A stretch of 64,000 bases of DNA, taken from contig NZ_BAVS01000002.1 of the NCBI RefSeq assembly GCF_000521485.1, forward strand, positions 62,001 to 126,000, read 5' to 3'. Each line of letters starts with the position of its first letter. Positions within the stretch are counted from its first letter, which is position 1. Position numbers and translations under genes: made by a program. The notes under the pieces were generated by a model, which saw only the letters and a list, made by a program, of their open reading frames with translations, made no database searches and had not been told where the DNA came from. Shown piece after piece: positions 40,769 through 50,565 of this stretch. This DNA is from Gracilibacillus boraciitolerans JCM 21714 (GTDB lineage Bacteria > Bacillota > Bacilli > Bacillales > Amphibacillaceae).

Positions 40769-41866
40769 ATGTTAAATGTTGCTATCGTCGGTACTGGTGC
40801 TATCTGTCCTTCACATATAAAGGGTTATTTAACTTTTCCAGGTAAGTGCAGAATAGTCGCTTTATGTGATATATATCCAGATAAAGCTGAGCGATTAAAG
40901 GAAGAGTTTCTTTTAGATGTTAGTATTTACGATAACTATCAAGACCTCTTAAAGAACGAAGATGTAGATTTAATTTCGATCTGTACACCACCATACACAC
41001 ATTCAGAAATTGCGATTGGATCATTGAATGCCGGAAAGCATGTTTTAGTGGAAAAACCTATGGCATCCTCACTAGAAGAGTGCGATTCAATGAATGAAGC
41101 GGCAAAAAAAAATCAGAAATTATTATCGGTAATTGCTCAAAATCGATTTACCACGCCGATGATGAACTTGAAAAATGTGTTAGATACAGAATTAATCGGG
41201 AATATTTTGCATACCCAGGTTGATTCCTATTGGTGGCGGGGACATAGCTACTATGATTTATGGTGGCGAGGAACATGGGAAAAAGAAGGGGGAGGCTGTA
41301 CGCTGAACCATGCTGTACACCATATCGATATTTTCCAATGGATGAGAGGTATTCCAACTGAGGTAACTGCGGTGATAAGTAATACTGCCCATGATAACGC
41401 AGAAGTTGAAGATATTTCAATTGCAATTGCTCGATATGCAGATGGCAGTTTAGCACAAATAACCAGTTCTGTTATTCATCATGGGGAAGAACAGCAACTT
41501 ATATTTCAAGGTGAGAAGGCTCGTGTGTCTGTTCCCTGGAAGGTTAAAGCATCAGTTTCTAAAGAAAATGGATTTCCCGAGGAGAATAGCGAACTTGAGC
41601 AAAAATTGACAGATGTGTATGAAAATCAATCTGCACTTGTGTATGAGGGACATCCAGGTCAAATTAATAATATGATAAATGCGATAAATAATAAAGAGCC
41701 ATTGTTAGTGGATGGAATACAAGGTCGCCAAACATTGGAACTAATTACAGCAATCTATCAATCTGCTAACTTGAAACAAACGGTTTCACTACCTTTGACA
41801 GAGAAAAGTCCTTTTTACACGAGAAAAGGAATCTTATCATCCGTCAATCATTTCATGAAAAGGTAA
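40769..41866 (+). CDS. Gfo/Idh/MocA family dehydrogenase C
   Basis: A 365-residue NAD(P)-dependent oxidoreductase. Rossmann motif VGTGAICPSHIKGYL at residues 7-21; cofactor and active-site segment VLVEKPMASSLEE near 95; catalytic-type LNHAVHHIDIFQWM near 180 with paired His. GEKEGGGCT-like EKEGGGCTLNHA supports the Idh subgroup. It lies downstream of xylAB and upstream of a convergent GH8 gene, so a xylose, glucuronate or oligosaccharide oxidation role is possible. Substrate unknown. Intact, with no G7 tract. Confidence 0.87.
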   Translation: MLNVAIVGTGAICPSHIKGYLTFPGKCRIVALCDIYPDKAERLKEEFLLDVSIYDNYQDLLKNEDVDLISICTPPYTHSEIAIGSLNAGKHVLVEKPMASSLEECDSMNEAAKKNQKLLSVIAQNRFTTPMMNLKNVLDTELIGNILHTQVDSYWWRGHSYYDLWWRGTWEKEGGGCTLNHAVHHIDIFQWMRGIPTEVTAVISNTAHDNAEVEDISIAIARYADGSLAQITSSVIHHGEEQQLIFQGEKARVSVPWKVKASVSKENGFPEENSELEQKLTDVYENQSALVYEGHPGQINNMINAINNKEPLLVDGIQGRQTLELITAIYQSANLKQTVSLPLTEKSPFYTRKGILSSVNHFMKR

Positions 41867-41924
41867 ATCAGTAGAGAATTTCTCCAGCAATAATATCACT
41901 ACAGGTGGCAACTATTAAAAGTAA

Positions 41925-42160
41925 ACTGAGACAAAAAGATACTTGTCATAATCGTTGTAGAGCAAATCAAGAGCGAAGGCGTCCGCTTTCACTCCTGTGG
42001 GAATGTTTTCTTTGAAGATCCACTTTTTCAAGCGATCTTTGCTTGGAAAAGTTAGCTGAGAAGAAAACCCCCACGGAAAGGGAAGCGGGCAGCCGGAGCG
42101 GCTGTTTATTAGTAAAAATCTTTCAAAATTGCCACAGGCATTATGTCGCATAATCTTTCT
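41925..42160. repeat. Large imperfect palindromic intergenic repeat
   Basis: GC-rich for this genome. The outer arms are GTCCGCTTTCACTCCTGTGG (41981-42000) and CCCCACGGAAAGGGAAGCGG (about 42069-42088). The inner hairpin is ACTTTTTCAAGC (42022-42033) / GCTTGGAAAAGT (42041-42052). Wording such as CACTCCTGTGGGAA, then AGCGGGCAGCCGGAGCGGC, is familiar from dispersed repeats between genes in many Bacillaceae, whose function is unknown. A shorter degenerate relative appears at 25608-25705. It fills the gap between two convergent genes. Confidence 0.65.
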
Positions 42161-42191
42161 TATGTGTATGGATGAAAAGTATTAGATAGGT

Positions 42192-43337
42192 TTATTGTTG
42201 TGGCATCCATATTTTAAAATTACCGCTCAGTGCTAATAAACTAAAAAAGTACAGGCAATTATCATAGTATCTTCTTTTTCCTGTTCTAACAGGGGGGGTA
42301 TTCCAAAATAAATCAACACATTTCTTGGCGTTTTCCCCACTGGTAGACAACGACGCCATGGCATTTGTTGCAATGAGTCCAACAGGATGGAGGGCCTTTT
42401 CTTCAAATGGCTCACCATCAATTTTATATCGACGATAATCAAGAGGATCTTTATCAGCAAAGAATGCTTGTAATTTTTCATTAACTACTACTGGACAGGC
42501 ATTATCATGAAACCATTCGTAATCTAATGCAATATTACAAGCAACCCGATAAGAATCACTGAAAAAATGGCCAAAGCCCCGTATGTGATTCGGAGTGCCA
42601 TCATAAAATGCATATTCAGGCGATAAACCTGTTATAGGATGAGCAGCTTTTGCGATATAATGTCTGCTAGCTTCTGCTGCTTCTTGCCAAAAAGTGCGGT
42701 CCTCTTCATAACTCCACAAAGCAAAAAGTTCATAGAAATGTGGAAGATGATAAGATGGATCAGAAAATTCCACACTTGGAACAAACTTTATCAATTTATT
42801 GTCGGGATTCCACATTGGATAGCCGTCATGTTTTTCTCCTTTGTGAATACATGTACGCAGTAAATCTTTTGCCTGTTTACTATATTGATAGATTCCTTCT
42901 CCATCCCCCCAACGATGCGATGCAAAGAATAAGGCGAGAGCAAAATATTCTTCCCCATCCGGTGCAGGTCCATATGCATTCTTACTACCATCTGTTGCGC
43001 ACGACCAAGCAAAATAACCGGCATTTTCTCCTTCATCCATATACATATATGTTATCGACCAATTCCATATACTATCGAAAATCTCTTTCTCATCCATCTG
43101 GACTGCCATCATCATTCCGTAAGACATTCCTTCGGTTCGCACATCATTGTTTCCTGTGTCTAGCATATATCCTAAATTATTACTAACAGAATAATAGATC
43201 TGTGTCTCGGGATAATCAGATTGAAATAACATCTCCCAGGATTCTTTTAACTTAGTATCGAGTTCTTCGCGATCATAACCGTATTCTAAAAATAAATTCC
43301 GATAATTGTTACTGTGAATTACTGACAATTTTTTCAT
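42192..43337 (-). CDS. GH8 reducing-end xylose-releasing exo-oligoxylanase
   Basis: Inverting intracellular enzyme that removes xylose from the reducing end of xylo-oligosaccharides of three or more units. 381 residues, close to the Bacillus halodurans Rex enzyme. The acid Glu is in VRTEGMSYGMM at residue 69, matching Glu70 of Rex; the base Asp is in HFFSDSYRVACN near 260. A G7 run near 42292-42298 gives NTPPVRTG, one Pro longer than expected. The natural HRWGDGEG segment contains a six-C run (42905-42910) that reads correctly. It is leftward, divergent from the YesL gene. Rex plus GH39 and GH67 give full xylo-oligosaccharide breakdown. Confidence 0.93.
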   Translation of the reverse strand: MKKLSVIHSNNYRNLFLEYGYDREELDTKLKESWEMLFQSDYPETQIYYSVSNNLGYMLDTGNNDVRTEGMSYGMMMAVQMDEKEIFDSIWNWSITYMYMDEGENAGYFAWSCATDGSKNAYGPAPDGEEYFALALFFASHRWGDGEGIYQYSKQAKDLLRTCIHKGEKHDGYPMWNPDNKLIKFVPSVEFSDPSYHLPHFYELFALWSYEEDRTFWQEAAEASRHYIAKAAHPITGLSPEYAFYDGTPNHIRGFGHFFSDSYRVACNIALDYEWFHDNACPVVVNEKLQAFFADKDPLDYRRYKIDGEPFEEKALHPVGLIATNAMASLSTSGENAKKCVDLFWNTPPVRTGKRRYYDNCLYFFSLLALSGNFKIWMPQQ

Positions 43338-43516
43338 GAATATCCTCCTTTAGGTTCTCAAATTAGATCTGTGATGATATAATAAATACTATCAATTTAC
43401 CTCAAACTCAAAAGAATAAGAATTAATACGAAAATATCTTTCTTTCTTTTCAAAATATAATATAATATATAAAGTATGTTCAATGAATAAACAAAGTATA
43501 TTTTTTTCTTTAAAAA

Positions 43517-43530
43517 ATAAAGCGTTTACA
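43517..43530 (+). promoter_or_regulatory. Possible cre upstream of the YesL/YesN/YesM operon
   Basis: ATAAAGCGTTTACA agrees with the cre consensus from position 3 onward but not at positions 1 and 2. It lies just before the AAGGAG of the first gene. Confidence 0.35.
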
Positions 43531-43550
43531 AAAAAGGAGTGTACATTTTG

Positions 43551-44231
43551 ATGAAATCATTAAATACAAATGGTTTTTATAGATTTTTAGAATGGTTAAT
43601 GTGGATTATGTATCTTAATTTACTCTGGATTATTTCTTCTTTACTCGGATTAATTGTTTTCGGTATTTTTCCAGCGACAATGGCACTAATCTCAACCATA
43701 AGAGAATGGCATGTAAACGAAGAGATATCTTTCCATAAATCCTATGCGAAAGCCTATAAGCAATATTTTATTAAATCCAATTTAATGGGATTTCTATTTT
43801 TAGTAGTGGGATATATACTTTTTGTTGATTTACAATGGATAATACAGAATACCAGTACCTTCCAATTTCTATTTTTAACTGTATTTATTGTTTTAGCCTT
43901 CATTTATATAATTACGTTATTATACACATTTCCGATCATGGCACATTTTAATTTAAAAATTAGTCATGCTATCAAGCATGCCATTATTATTGGTGTTTTT
44001 AGCCCGCTAGTAACCTTTATTATGGGCACAATATTAATTCTGCTTCAATACTTATGGAGGTTTATTCCAGGACTTTTACCGGTAATAGGTGTTAGTTTAA
44101 CTTTTTATATTATAACAAGATTCTCAATTATAGCGTTTGAACGATTTGAAGTGAAGCAAAAAAAACTGTTAGAAAAAGAAAACAATCCTATTATGAAAGG
44201 GGGAACAAGGACATGTATAAGGTTTATCTAG
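43551..44231 (+). CDS. YesL-like DUF624 membrane protein
   Basis: About 226 residues with five or six membrane helices (WLMWIMYLNLLWIISSLLG, then FLFLVVGYILFV and others). YesL/DUF624 proteins are common companions of YesM/YesN two-component systems and oligosaccharide importers in Firmicutes; their function is unknown. The ATG at 43551, or TTG three bases earlier, follows AAAGGAG. A five-G run near 44199-44203 alters the last residues; four G would end the protein at 44219 as MKGEQGHV, overlapping the regulator start as in normal coupled operons. First gene of the regulatory set. Confidence 0.82.
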   Translation: MKSLNTNGFYRFLEWLMWIMYLNLLWIISSLLGLIVFGIFPATMALISTIREWHVNEEISFHKSYAKAYKQYFIKSNLMGFLFLVVGYILFVDLQWIIQNTSTFQFLFLTVFIVLAFIYIITLLYTFPIMAHFNLKISHAIKHAIIIGVFSPLVTFIMGTILILLQYLWRFIPGLLPVIGVSLTFYIITRFSIIAFERFEVKQKKLLEKENNPIMKGGTRTCIRFI

Positions 44232-45760
44232 TGGATGACGATGTTTTTGTTAGAAAGGGGGATTAAGACATTAATAGATTGGGAAACTTATGGATTTTCT
44301 ATTTGTGGTGAAGCAGATAATGGTGAAGATGCCTTGGCAGATATCCAACAGCTAAAACCTGAACTTGTATTAACCGATATTAGAATGCCTGTTCTCGATG
44401 GCTTAGATCTCATTAAATATACAAAAGAGTCATTGACGGATTCACCTTATTTTATTGTGATTAGTGGTTATACCGACTTTAAGTATGCACAGCGCGCTTT
44501 AAGATATGGTGTAAAAGATTTTATTCTAAAACCTGTCGATCAAGAAGAAATTCATCAAACTTTAGATAGAGTAGCAACTACTATCAGAAGGGACTATGAA
44601 TCCAGACATCTTCAAGATAAAATGGAAGTAATGACGGAAGTAAAGAAGATATTATTTGATGAATCGTGCAAAAGTAACAAAGATCTTCTGCATCCATTTT
44701 TTTAGGTGAGACGTATACGTTTTTAAAAATCGAAATTAATAGTATGCAGAACGATTGTCAAAGTTGTTTTGCAATTATTGAGAGTGCTTTATTGACTTTA
44801 GAAGGGCAAGAACATTATGTGTGGTTTGAAGATAATGTAAATTGCTTTGGACTAGTAATAAATGATCTTTTCTTAAGAGCTAACAATGTGACATTTGAAC
44901 AATTTCTAACTGAACAATATAAAATTTTGAGTGCAAAGTTAGATTTTGATATTAACATCTATAGTGGTATTACAGTGAAAAGGATACATGAATTATCCAC
45001 ATCATATAAAGCAGCTAAAAAATGTGTGCAATTTAAATACCTATTAAATAAGCAGATTATTACTTATGAAATGATTAAGGATAAGGATGTATATTTTATT
45101 GAACTTGATCAGTCCTATTACGATGATATGCTTGATTTTATGGAGGAAAATAATCAAAAGAAAATTGAAGAACACTTAGCTAAAATGATAGAGACATCTA
45201 CAGAAATGAACTTTGCTAAGGATGCTTTACGCACGGTTGTTAACCGATTAAACCATAAAATATTAAAATCAATAAAAGAAGTGGAAGGGAATGAGCAAGA
45301 GATTTCTACTATTAAAGAAATGCTGGAGTGGGAAGAATACTCATTGACACTAAATCAATTAAAAGGGTTGTGGTTGCAATTTATAAAAGAGGCCACTCTC
45401 TTATTAACACGTTTAAATCAAAACAATATGAAGGGTACTATATATCGAATAAAAAAGTACATCCATTCCCATTTTGACAAGCCAATTACTTTGAAATCAA
45501 TTGCTAATACATTTTATATGAATCCCGTCTATATGGGACAACTGTTTAAAAAAACTTATGGTATTTATTTTAAGGATTATATACTTAACGTGAGAATAGA
45601 AGAGGCAAAAAAATTGTTAAGAAAAACAGATCTGAAAGTTTATGAAATAGCAGAAAAGGTAGGATTCACGAATCCAGACTATTTTGTTACACAGTTTGAA
45701 AAAAATGTAGGTACCACGCCTTCCCAATACCGGAAAAAATTGATGGAACAGATAAGTTAG
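44213..45760 (+). CDS. YesN-type response regulator with AraC DNA-binding domain, frame broken twice
   Basis: Cytoplasmic regulator, repaired length about 515 residues. The N-terminal receiver has the acidic pocket VDDD near residue 7, phospho-acceptor Asp in LTDIRMPVLDG near 55 and Lys in FILKPVD near 105. The C-terminal AraC double HTH starts near LKSIANTFYMNPVYMGQLF and ends TPSQYRKKL. Breaks: the five-G run 44257-44261, where four gives FVRKGIKTLIDWE, and a seven-T run at 44697-44703, where eight gives HPFFLGETYTFL. It works with the kinase starting ten bases after its stop, probably activating the importer and glycosidase genes downstream. Confidence 0.92.
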
Positions 45761-45770
45761 TAGGTTCTAT

Positions 45771-47525
45771 ATGGATAAATTTCATCTTAATAATATAAAG
45801 ATAAAAAACAAATTACTATTAATTTATATGTTCTCTGTTTTTTTACCTATTGTTTTAACAAATGTGATTTTTTACTATGTTACATCCGAAAATGTACGTA
45901 ATCAAAAAATTCATGATAATGAGCTTGCATTACGCCAAGTGACAAATAGCTTTAAACAAGGTGTAGAAGATGCTGTAGGGATCGCCTCAGTGCTATACTC
46001 GGATGCATTTGTATATCAATTTCTAGATAAAAACTATGAATCTCCATTGGATTTCATTCTAGCTTATAATAGTCAATTTCGAGATATTAATAAATTTACA
46101 CCAATTTATTCCTCTATTCGTTCTATAAATTTATTTACAGATAATCCAACTGTTATTAAAGCAGGTGGTATATATGATATTAATGAGGACGTTATCAACT
46201 CACATTGGTATCAATCTACAATTGAAACAAGAAAAAAATATCCGGTAGTTACTAGGCGAATAGAAGACGATGTTTTATTAGATCAATTTGTAGTCGTAAG
46301 AGCGCTTGATTCAAGTGAATCAGTGACAAATGAGAAAGTGATTATGATTAATCTTAATGAGCGTTTTATTCATCAAATATTCTCAAATGAAACATTTGAA
46401 GGTGAAATATTTTTACTTAATGAAAATAATACAATCGAATTTTCCACTGATGAATCAGTGCCATGGTCTGCGAAATATCTTTCTTTTAATGCAATTGATA
46501 TACCAGACAATGCCATAATATTAGAAGAATCATATCAAATGCAATATATGTCCAACTGGAAATTAGTTGGGGGGGTAATTCCTGAAGATAAATTATTGAC
46601 TGAAGTAAGAAAGTCTATTCCATCAATTTTATACTTAGCATTGTGGAATTTCGTAATACCGACCTTATTTATCATTTATCTTGCAGGTAATATTCACTTT
46701 CGATTGAATACTATTGTCAAAAAAATGAGAAAAGTGAAAAATCAAAACTTTGAACTTATTGAAGGAAAGCTATATAAAGATGAAATTGGAGTATTAACAA
46801 CTGAATTTAATCGTATGTCAAAAAAAATTAAAGATCTTATTAATGATGTATATGTCGTAAAGATTCAAAAAAAGGATTTAGAAATTCAAAAGAAAGAGAC
46901 GCAATTAAAAGCATTACAAAGTCAAATAAACCCACATTTCTTATTTAATGTATTGGAAACTTTAAGAATGAGAAGTCTTTTAAAAGAAGAGATTGAGACT
47001 GCTGATATTATCCAAAATATGGCGAAGTTGCTAAGGAATTCCATAACGTGGAATAAAGATTTTGTTACTGTAAAAGAAGAAGTACAATTAATTAAAGCTT
47101 TCCTTGAAATTCAAAAATACCGCTTTGATGAAAAAATACAATATGAGATATATTTATCAAAACTAGCAGAAGATAGCTTAATACCAAATATGATAATTAT
47201 TCCATTTATTGAAAATGCTAGTATTCATGGAATTGAGCCACTAAAGGCAAATGGTAAAATTAATGTGTATATTGATCGGAATGACGAACAATTGGAATGT
47301 ATTATTGAAGATAATGGTGTAGGAATATCAGACAAGAAATATCAGGAGATTATGCGATCATTAGGCGAAGATGAGATAGTTGGAGAAAGTATAGGAATAA
47401 GTAATGTCTATCAGCGACTAAAAATGTATTATGATGAAAATTTTGTATTAGAAATTCAAACAAATAAAAAGAAAGGAATTACAGTATATTTAAGGATCCC
47501 ATTAAATATTGAAACTGAAATGTAG
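45771..47525 (+). CDS. YesM-type sensor histidine kinase
   Basis: A 584-residue membrane kinase. Helix 1 near residues 15-37 (LLLIYMFSVFLPIVLTNVIF), an extracellular sensor of about 250 residues, helix 2 near 285-305, a HAMP segment (NTIVKKMRKVKNQNFELIEG), then the His_kinase domain with phospho-acceptor His in SQINPHFLFNVLETLR near 387 and the ATP site EDNGVGISDKKYQE near 510. A G7 run near 46569-46575 gives LVGGVIPEDK. The partner regulator is directly upstream. The signal is probably an oligosaccharide, perhaps presented by the lipoprotein that follows. Otherwise intact. Confidence 0.95.
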   Translation: MDKFHLNNIKIKNKLLLIYMFSVFLPIVLTNVIFYYVTSENVRNQKIHDNELALRQVTNSFKQGVEDAVGIASVLYSDAFVYQFLDKNYESPLDFILAYNSQFRDINKFTPIYSSIRSINLFTDNPTVIKAGGIYDINEDVINSHWYQSTIETRKKYPVVTRRIEDDVLLDQFVVVRALDSSESVTNEKVIMINLNERFIHQIFSNETFEGEIFLLNENNTIEFSTDESVPWSAKYLSFNAIDIPDNAIILEESYQMQYMSNWKLVGGVIPEDKLLTEVRKSIPSILYLALWNFVIPTLFIIYLAGNIHFRLNTIVKKMRKVKNQNFELIEGKLYKDEIGVLTTEFNRMSKKIKDLINDVYVVKIQKKDLEIQKKETQLKALQSQINPHFLFNVLETLRMRSLLKEEIETADIIQNMAKLLRNSITWNKDFVTVKEEVQLIKAFLEIQKYRFDEKIQYEIYLSKLAEDSLIPNMIIIPFIENASIHGIEPLKANGKINVYIDRNDEQLECIIEDNGVGISDKKYQEIMRSLGEDEIVGESIGISNVYQRLKMYYDENFVLEIQTNKKKGITVYLRIPLNIETEM

Positions 47526-47647
47526 TCTGCGTTTGGACTACATTTCTTTTGTGCGACTATAATATATACCGATGAAAGTCGCACTTTATTTTTCAAAGTA
47601 TCATCTAAACTTTAGAGGGTAACAATTAGAACAAATTGAAGTTAAAA

Positions 47648-47661
47648 TGAAAGTGCTTACA
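47648..47661 (+). promoter_or_regulatory. cre-like site upstream of the sugar-binding lipoprotein
   Basis: TGAAAGTGCTTACA differs from the cre consensus at one central base (T for C at position 7). It lies about 50 bases before the start codon. Confidence 0.45.
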
Positions 47662-47712
47662 AAACAAGGCATCTTGAAGAAATTTAAAAATGGAAGGGGG
47701 GGAATTAGGGTT

Positions 47713-49439
47713 ATGTTAGGGAAAAAGAAATTATGGTTCATTAGTTTATTTGTTTTATTTCTACTTTTGCTGACAGCATGCAGCAATGATAGCGAGACAG
47801 GAAGTAATGATTCCGAAAGTGGCAACAATGATTCGAATGAAGAATCAGCGGGAGAAGATGATGGGGAAATTTATACATTTGATTTTTTTGATGGGTCAGG
47901 ACCTGGAGAAGACATTAATACTTCTGAAACAACTTTAGGTAAGATGTTTGAAGAAGAAACAAACGTTAATTTTGACATCGAACATATCGTAGGTGATGTA
48001 AATCAAAAAATTGGAACAATGATTGCAAGTGGAGAGTATCCGGAATTATTAAATGCAGAACAATCAACCGATGCAGTAATAGACGCGGGAGGTTTATCGC
48101 TTTAAACGATCTGTTAGAAGAACATGCACCAAATATTATGGAAATGTATGGTCCTTATTTAGAATTAATGAAACGGGATGATGGAAATATTTATATTATA
48201 CCTTCAGGTGCATCACATGGTTTTGTTAAACCAGCAAATCTTGAGCAAGGTGGATGGTGGATTAAGCGAGATGTTTTACGCGAATTAGATTATCCACAAC
48301 CAAAAACTTTAGATGATTATTTCGATATCATTGAAGAATATACAGTAGCTAATCCTCAAATTGATGGGGGGGCAAATACAATCGGGTTTACTGCGTTAAC
48401 GCATGATTGGAGATTCTTTGCACTATCTAATCAACCCAACCACTTAGCAGGTTATCCAAATGATGGTGGTGTTATGGTGGATCTGGAAACCTTGGATGTA
48501 AATGTGTATGGAAACAAACCTGAAACAGAGCGTTGGTTAAAGAAATTAAATGAAGTAAATGCTGCTGGATTATTTGACCAAGAAGCATTTACACAAAATT
48601 ATGATGAATATTTAGCGAAGATTACTTCTGGTCGTGTCGTAGGTTTCTTTGATTATCGTTGGCAGGTAGGTCAAGCACTGGACACACTTTATCAAGATGA
48701 AAATTTTTATAATGACTACATGGCATTTCCGGTTGTGTTTGAAGAAGGTATCAAAGATCAATATTTAGATCCGGTTGGTTTCGCAGCTTCTCCAGGTATG
48801 GGTATAACTGCAGGTACTTCAGAAGAAGATCAAGTACGAATTATTAAATATTTAGACCATATTGCTAAAGAAGAAACGCAAAAACTTATTACTTGGGGGG
48901 GTATTGAAGGTGAAACGTATGAGGTAGAGGATGATGGTCGTTATTATCGTACAGAAGAACAAATAGTCGAAACTAGAAATACTGAATTCAGAGATGAATT
49001 TGGATTTAGTTACTTTGAGTGGGGATGGCCAAGAATGAATGGTTTATATGCAGATGGAAATGCAGTTGAACCGCCAAAGCAACCTGAAGTAGCAACAATG
49101 ATGTATGACGAAGGAGATAAGGAATTCTTAGAAGCATATGGAATAGAAACCTTTACAGAATTATTCTCAGAGCCGGATGAAAGACCATGGTTCCCTGCAT
49201 GGGACACACCTATTGAAACGGGTACACCTGCACAATTATATGAACAGCAACTTGATGATTTAATGAAACGTAAATATCCAGAGATTATTTTTGCTGATCC
49301 TGGTGAGTTCGACACGCTATGGGAAGCTTATTTAGGTGAATTTGAAGGTCTTCCATATGAAGAATACGAACAAGTTATTCAGGAATCAGTAGAACGTAAA
49401 GTAGAAATTGCAGAAAAGTCCGCTGAGGCTGCTGAATAA
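47713..49439 (+). CDS. Oligosaccharide ABC transporter substrate-binding lipoprotein, frame broken
   Basis: Extracellular lipid-anchored binding protein of a LplA/YtcQ-type carbohydrate importer, repaired length about 575 residues. The signal ends in the lipobox LLTACS near residue 20, then a Ser/Asn/Asp/Glu-rich linker. Aromatic residues are plentiful, as in oligosaccharide-binding sites (GWWIKRDVLRELDYP, YFEWGWPRMNGLY). The frame breaks near 48093, where one T is missing; repair gives DAGGFIALNDLLEE. G7 runs near 48366 and 48895 give DGGANT and TWGGIEG. A hairpin separates it from the permease genes, a usual means of making more binding protein than permease. Confidence 0.92.
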
Positions 49440-49447
49440 TAAATAGA

Positions 49448-49479
49448 GGAAGGCTGATTCCAAAGCCTTCCGCTTTTTA
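49448..49479 (+). terminator. Partial terminator between binding protein and permeases
   Basis: GGAAGGCT / AGCCTTCC, then GCTTTTT, nine bases after the lipoprotein stop. It probably sets a high binding-protein to permease ratio. Confidence 0.75.
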
Positions 49480-49503
49480 AACAAATTACAGATTTGTTGT
49501 TTT

Positions 49504-49541
49504 CGGACCATTAGGTAAGCTTCATTTTGCCTAATGGTCCG
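49504..49541 (+). promoter_or_regulatory. Second hairpin in the lipoprotein-permease spacer
   Basis: CGGACCATTAGG pairs perfectly with CCTAATGGTCCG around a 14-base loop, with no T run. It lies 37 bases before the permease start and may protect the processed 5' end or control translation. Confidence 0.55.
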
Positions 49542-49578
49542 AGACAATAAAGATAATACAGATAAGGGGGGAATATCT

Positions 49579-50553
49579 ATGGCAGGCCAAACTAATGCAT
49601 TAAAATCAACTTCCTTAACAGATGCTGAACCAAAAGGAATAAAAGGTTTTTTGAAAAGATGTAAGCAGCAACAAGCTTTATTGTGGATGACAGTCCCATT
49701 TGTTATCTGGGTATTTATTTTTAAATATTTGCCGGTTTGGGGTTGGTCAATGGCCTTTCAGCAATATAAACCAGCCCTAAGTTTTACAGAGCAGGAATGG
49801 GTGGGATTTAAGCACTTTATATTTTTATTTACAGATGATCGATTTTTAGGAGTACTTCGTAACACTTTGGCACAAAGTTTAATAAACTTAGTGTTGGGTT
49901 TTGTGACAGCGATAACTCTAGCAGTTTTGATTAATGAACTATCTAATATGAAATTTAAAAGAGTAGTACAAACCATCAGTTACTTACCTCATTTTCTATC
50001 ATGGGTTGTTGCTGCTGCCTTAGTATCATCTGTGCTTTCAATAGAAGGTATAGTAAATGATACATTAACTAGTTTAGGCTTAATTGATAAAGAAATATTA
50101 TGGTTAGGTGTTGGGGGGGAATATTTTTGGGGGGGTATATTAGGTGTTGCTGAAACGTGGAAAAATGTTGGATGGAACGCCATTATTTATTTAGCAGCTA
50201 TTTCAATGATTGATCAAGAACAGTACGAAGCAGCTAAAATCGATGGTGCTTCAAGGATACAACGGATTTTACATATCACTATACCAGGAATGAAGTCAGT
50301 AATAATTGTTTTATTAATTATGAATATTGGCTATATATTAGAAGCTGGTTTTGAACCACAGTATTTACTTGGGAATGGGCAAAACGTTGAATACTCAGAA
50401 AATATTGACGTTTTTGTAATTAAATATGGTATTTCAATGTTTAATTTCTCATTAGCAACAGCAGCAGGAATGTTTAAAACCGTAATAAGCTTCATATTCT
50501 TAATTGCGGCGAATTCATTATCTAAGAAAATGGGCCAAGGCGGACTTTACTAG
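49579..50553 (+). CDS. Oligosaccharide ABC transporter permease 1 (LplB/YteP type)
   Basis: A 324-residue membrane permease with six helices. The N-terminal QALLWMTVPFVIWVFIFKYLP is typical of LplB-type proteins, and the EAA loop is EQYEAAKIDGASRIQRILHI near residue 215. The ATG at 49579 follows a six-G ribosome binding site; codons upstream (from 49534) lack one. Two G7 runs in one stretch (near 50112 and 50129) give VGGEYFWGGIL where VGEYFWGIL is expected. Works with permease 2 and the lipoprotein upstream; the ATPase is not in the window and is probably a shared MsmX-type protein (known for this family). Confidence 0.93.
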   Translation: MAGQTNALKSTSLTDAEPKGIKGFLKRCKQQQALLWMTVPFVIWVFIFKYLPVWGWSMAFQQYKPALSFTEQEWVGFKHFIFLFTDDRFLGVLRNTLAQSLINLVLGFVTAITLAVLINELSNMKFKRVVQTISYLPHFLSWVVAAALVSSVLSIEGIVNDTLTSLGLIDKEILWLGVGGEYFWGGILGVAETWKNVGWNAIIYLAAISMIDQEQYEAAKIDGASRIQRILHITIPGMKSVIIVLLIMNIGYILEAGFEPQYLLGNGQNVEYSENIDVFVIKYGISMFNFSLATAAGMFKTVISFIFLIAANSLSKKMGQGGLY

Positions 50554-50565
50554 GGGGTATGTAAA

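Noticed and set aside
42905-42910. Six-C run in the GH8 gene as a break point
   Set aside because: HRWGDGEG is conserved and needs exactly six G on the coding strand, so this run is natural.
42639-43186. Rightward open frames opposite the GH8 gene
   Set aside because: They are antisense shadows with no ribosome binding site and low-complexity, Cys/His-rich translations, while the minus strand encodes a complete GH8 enzyme.
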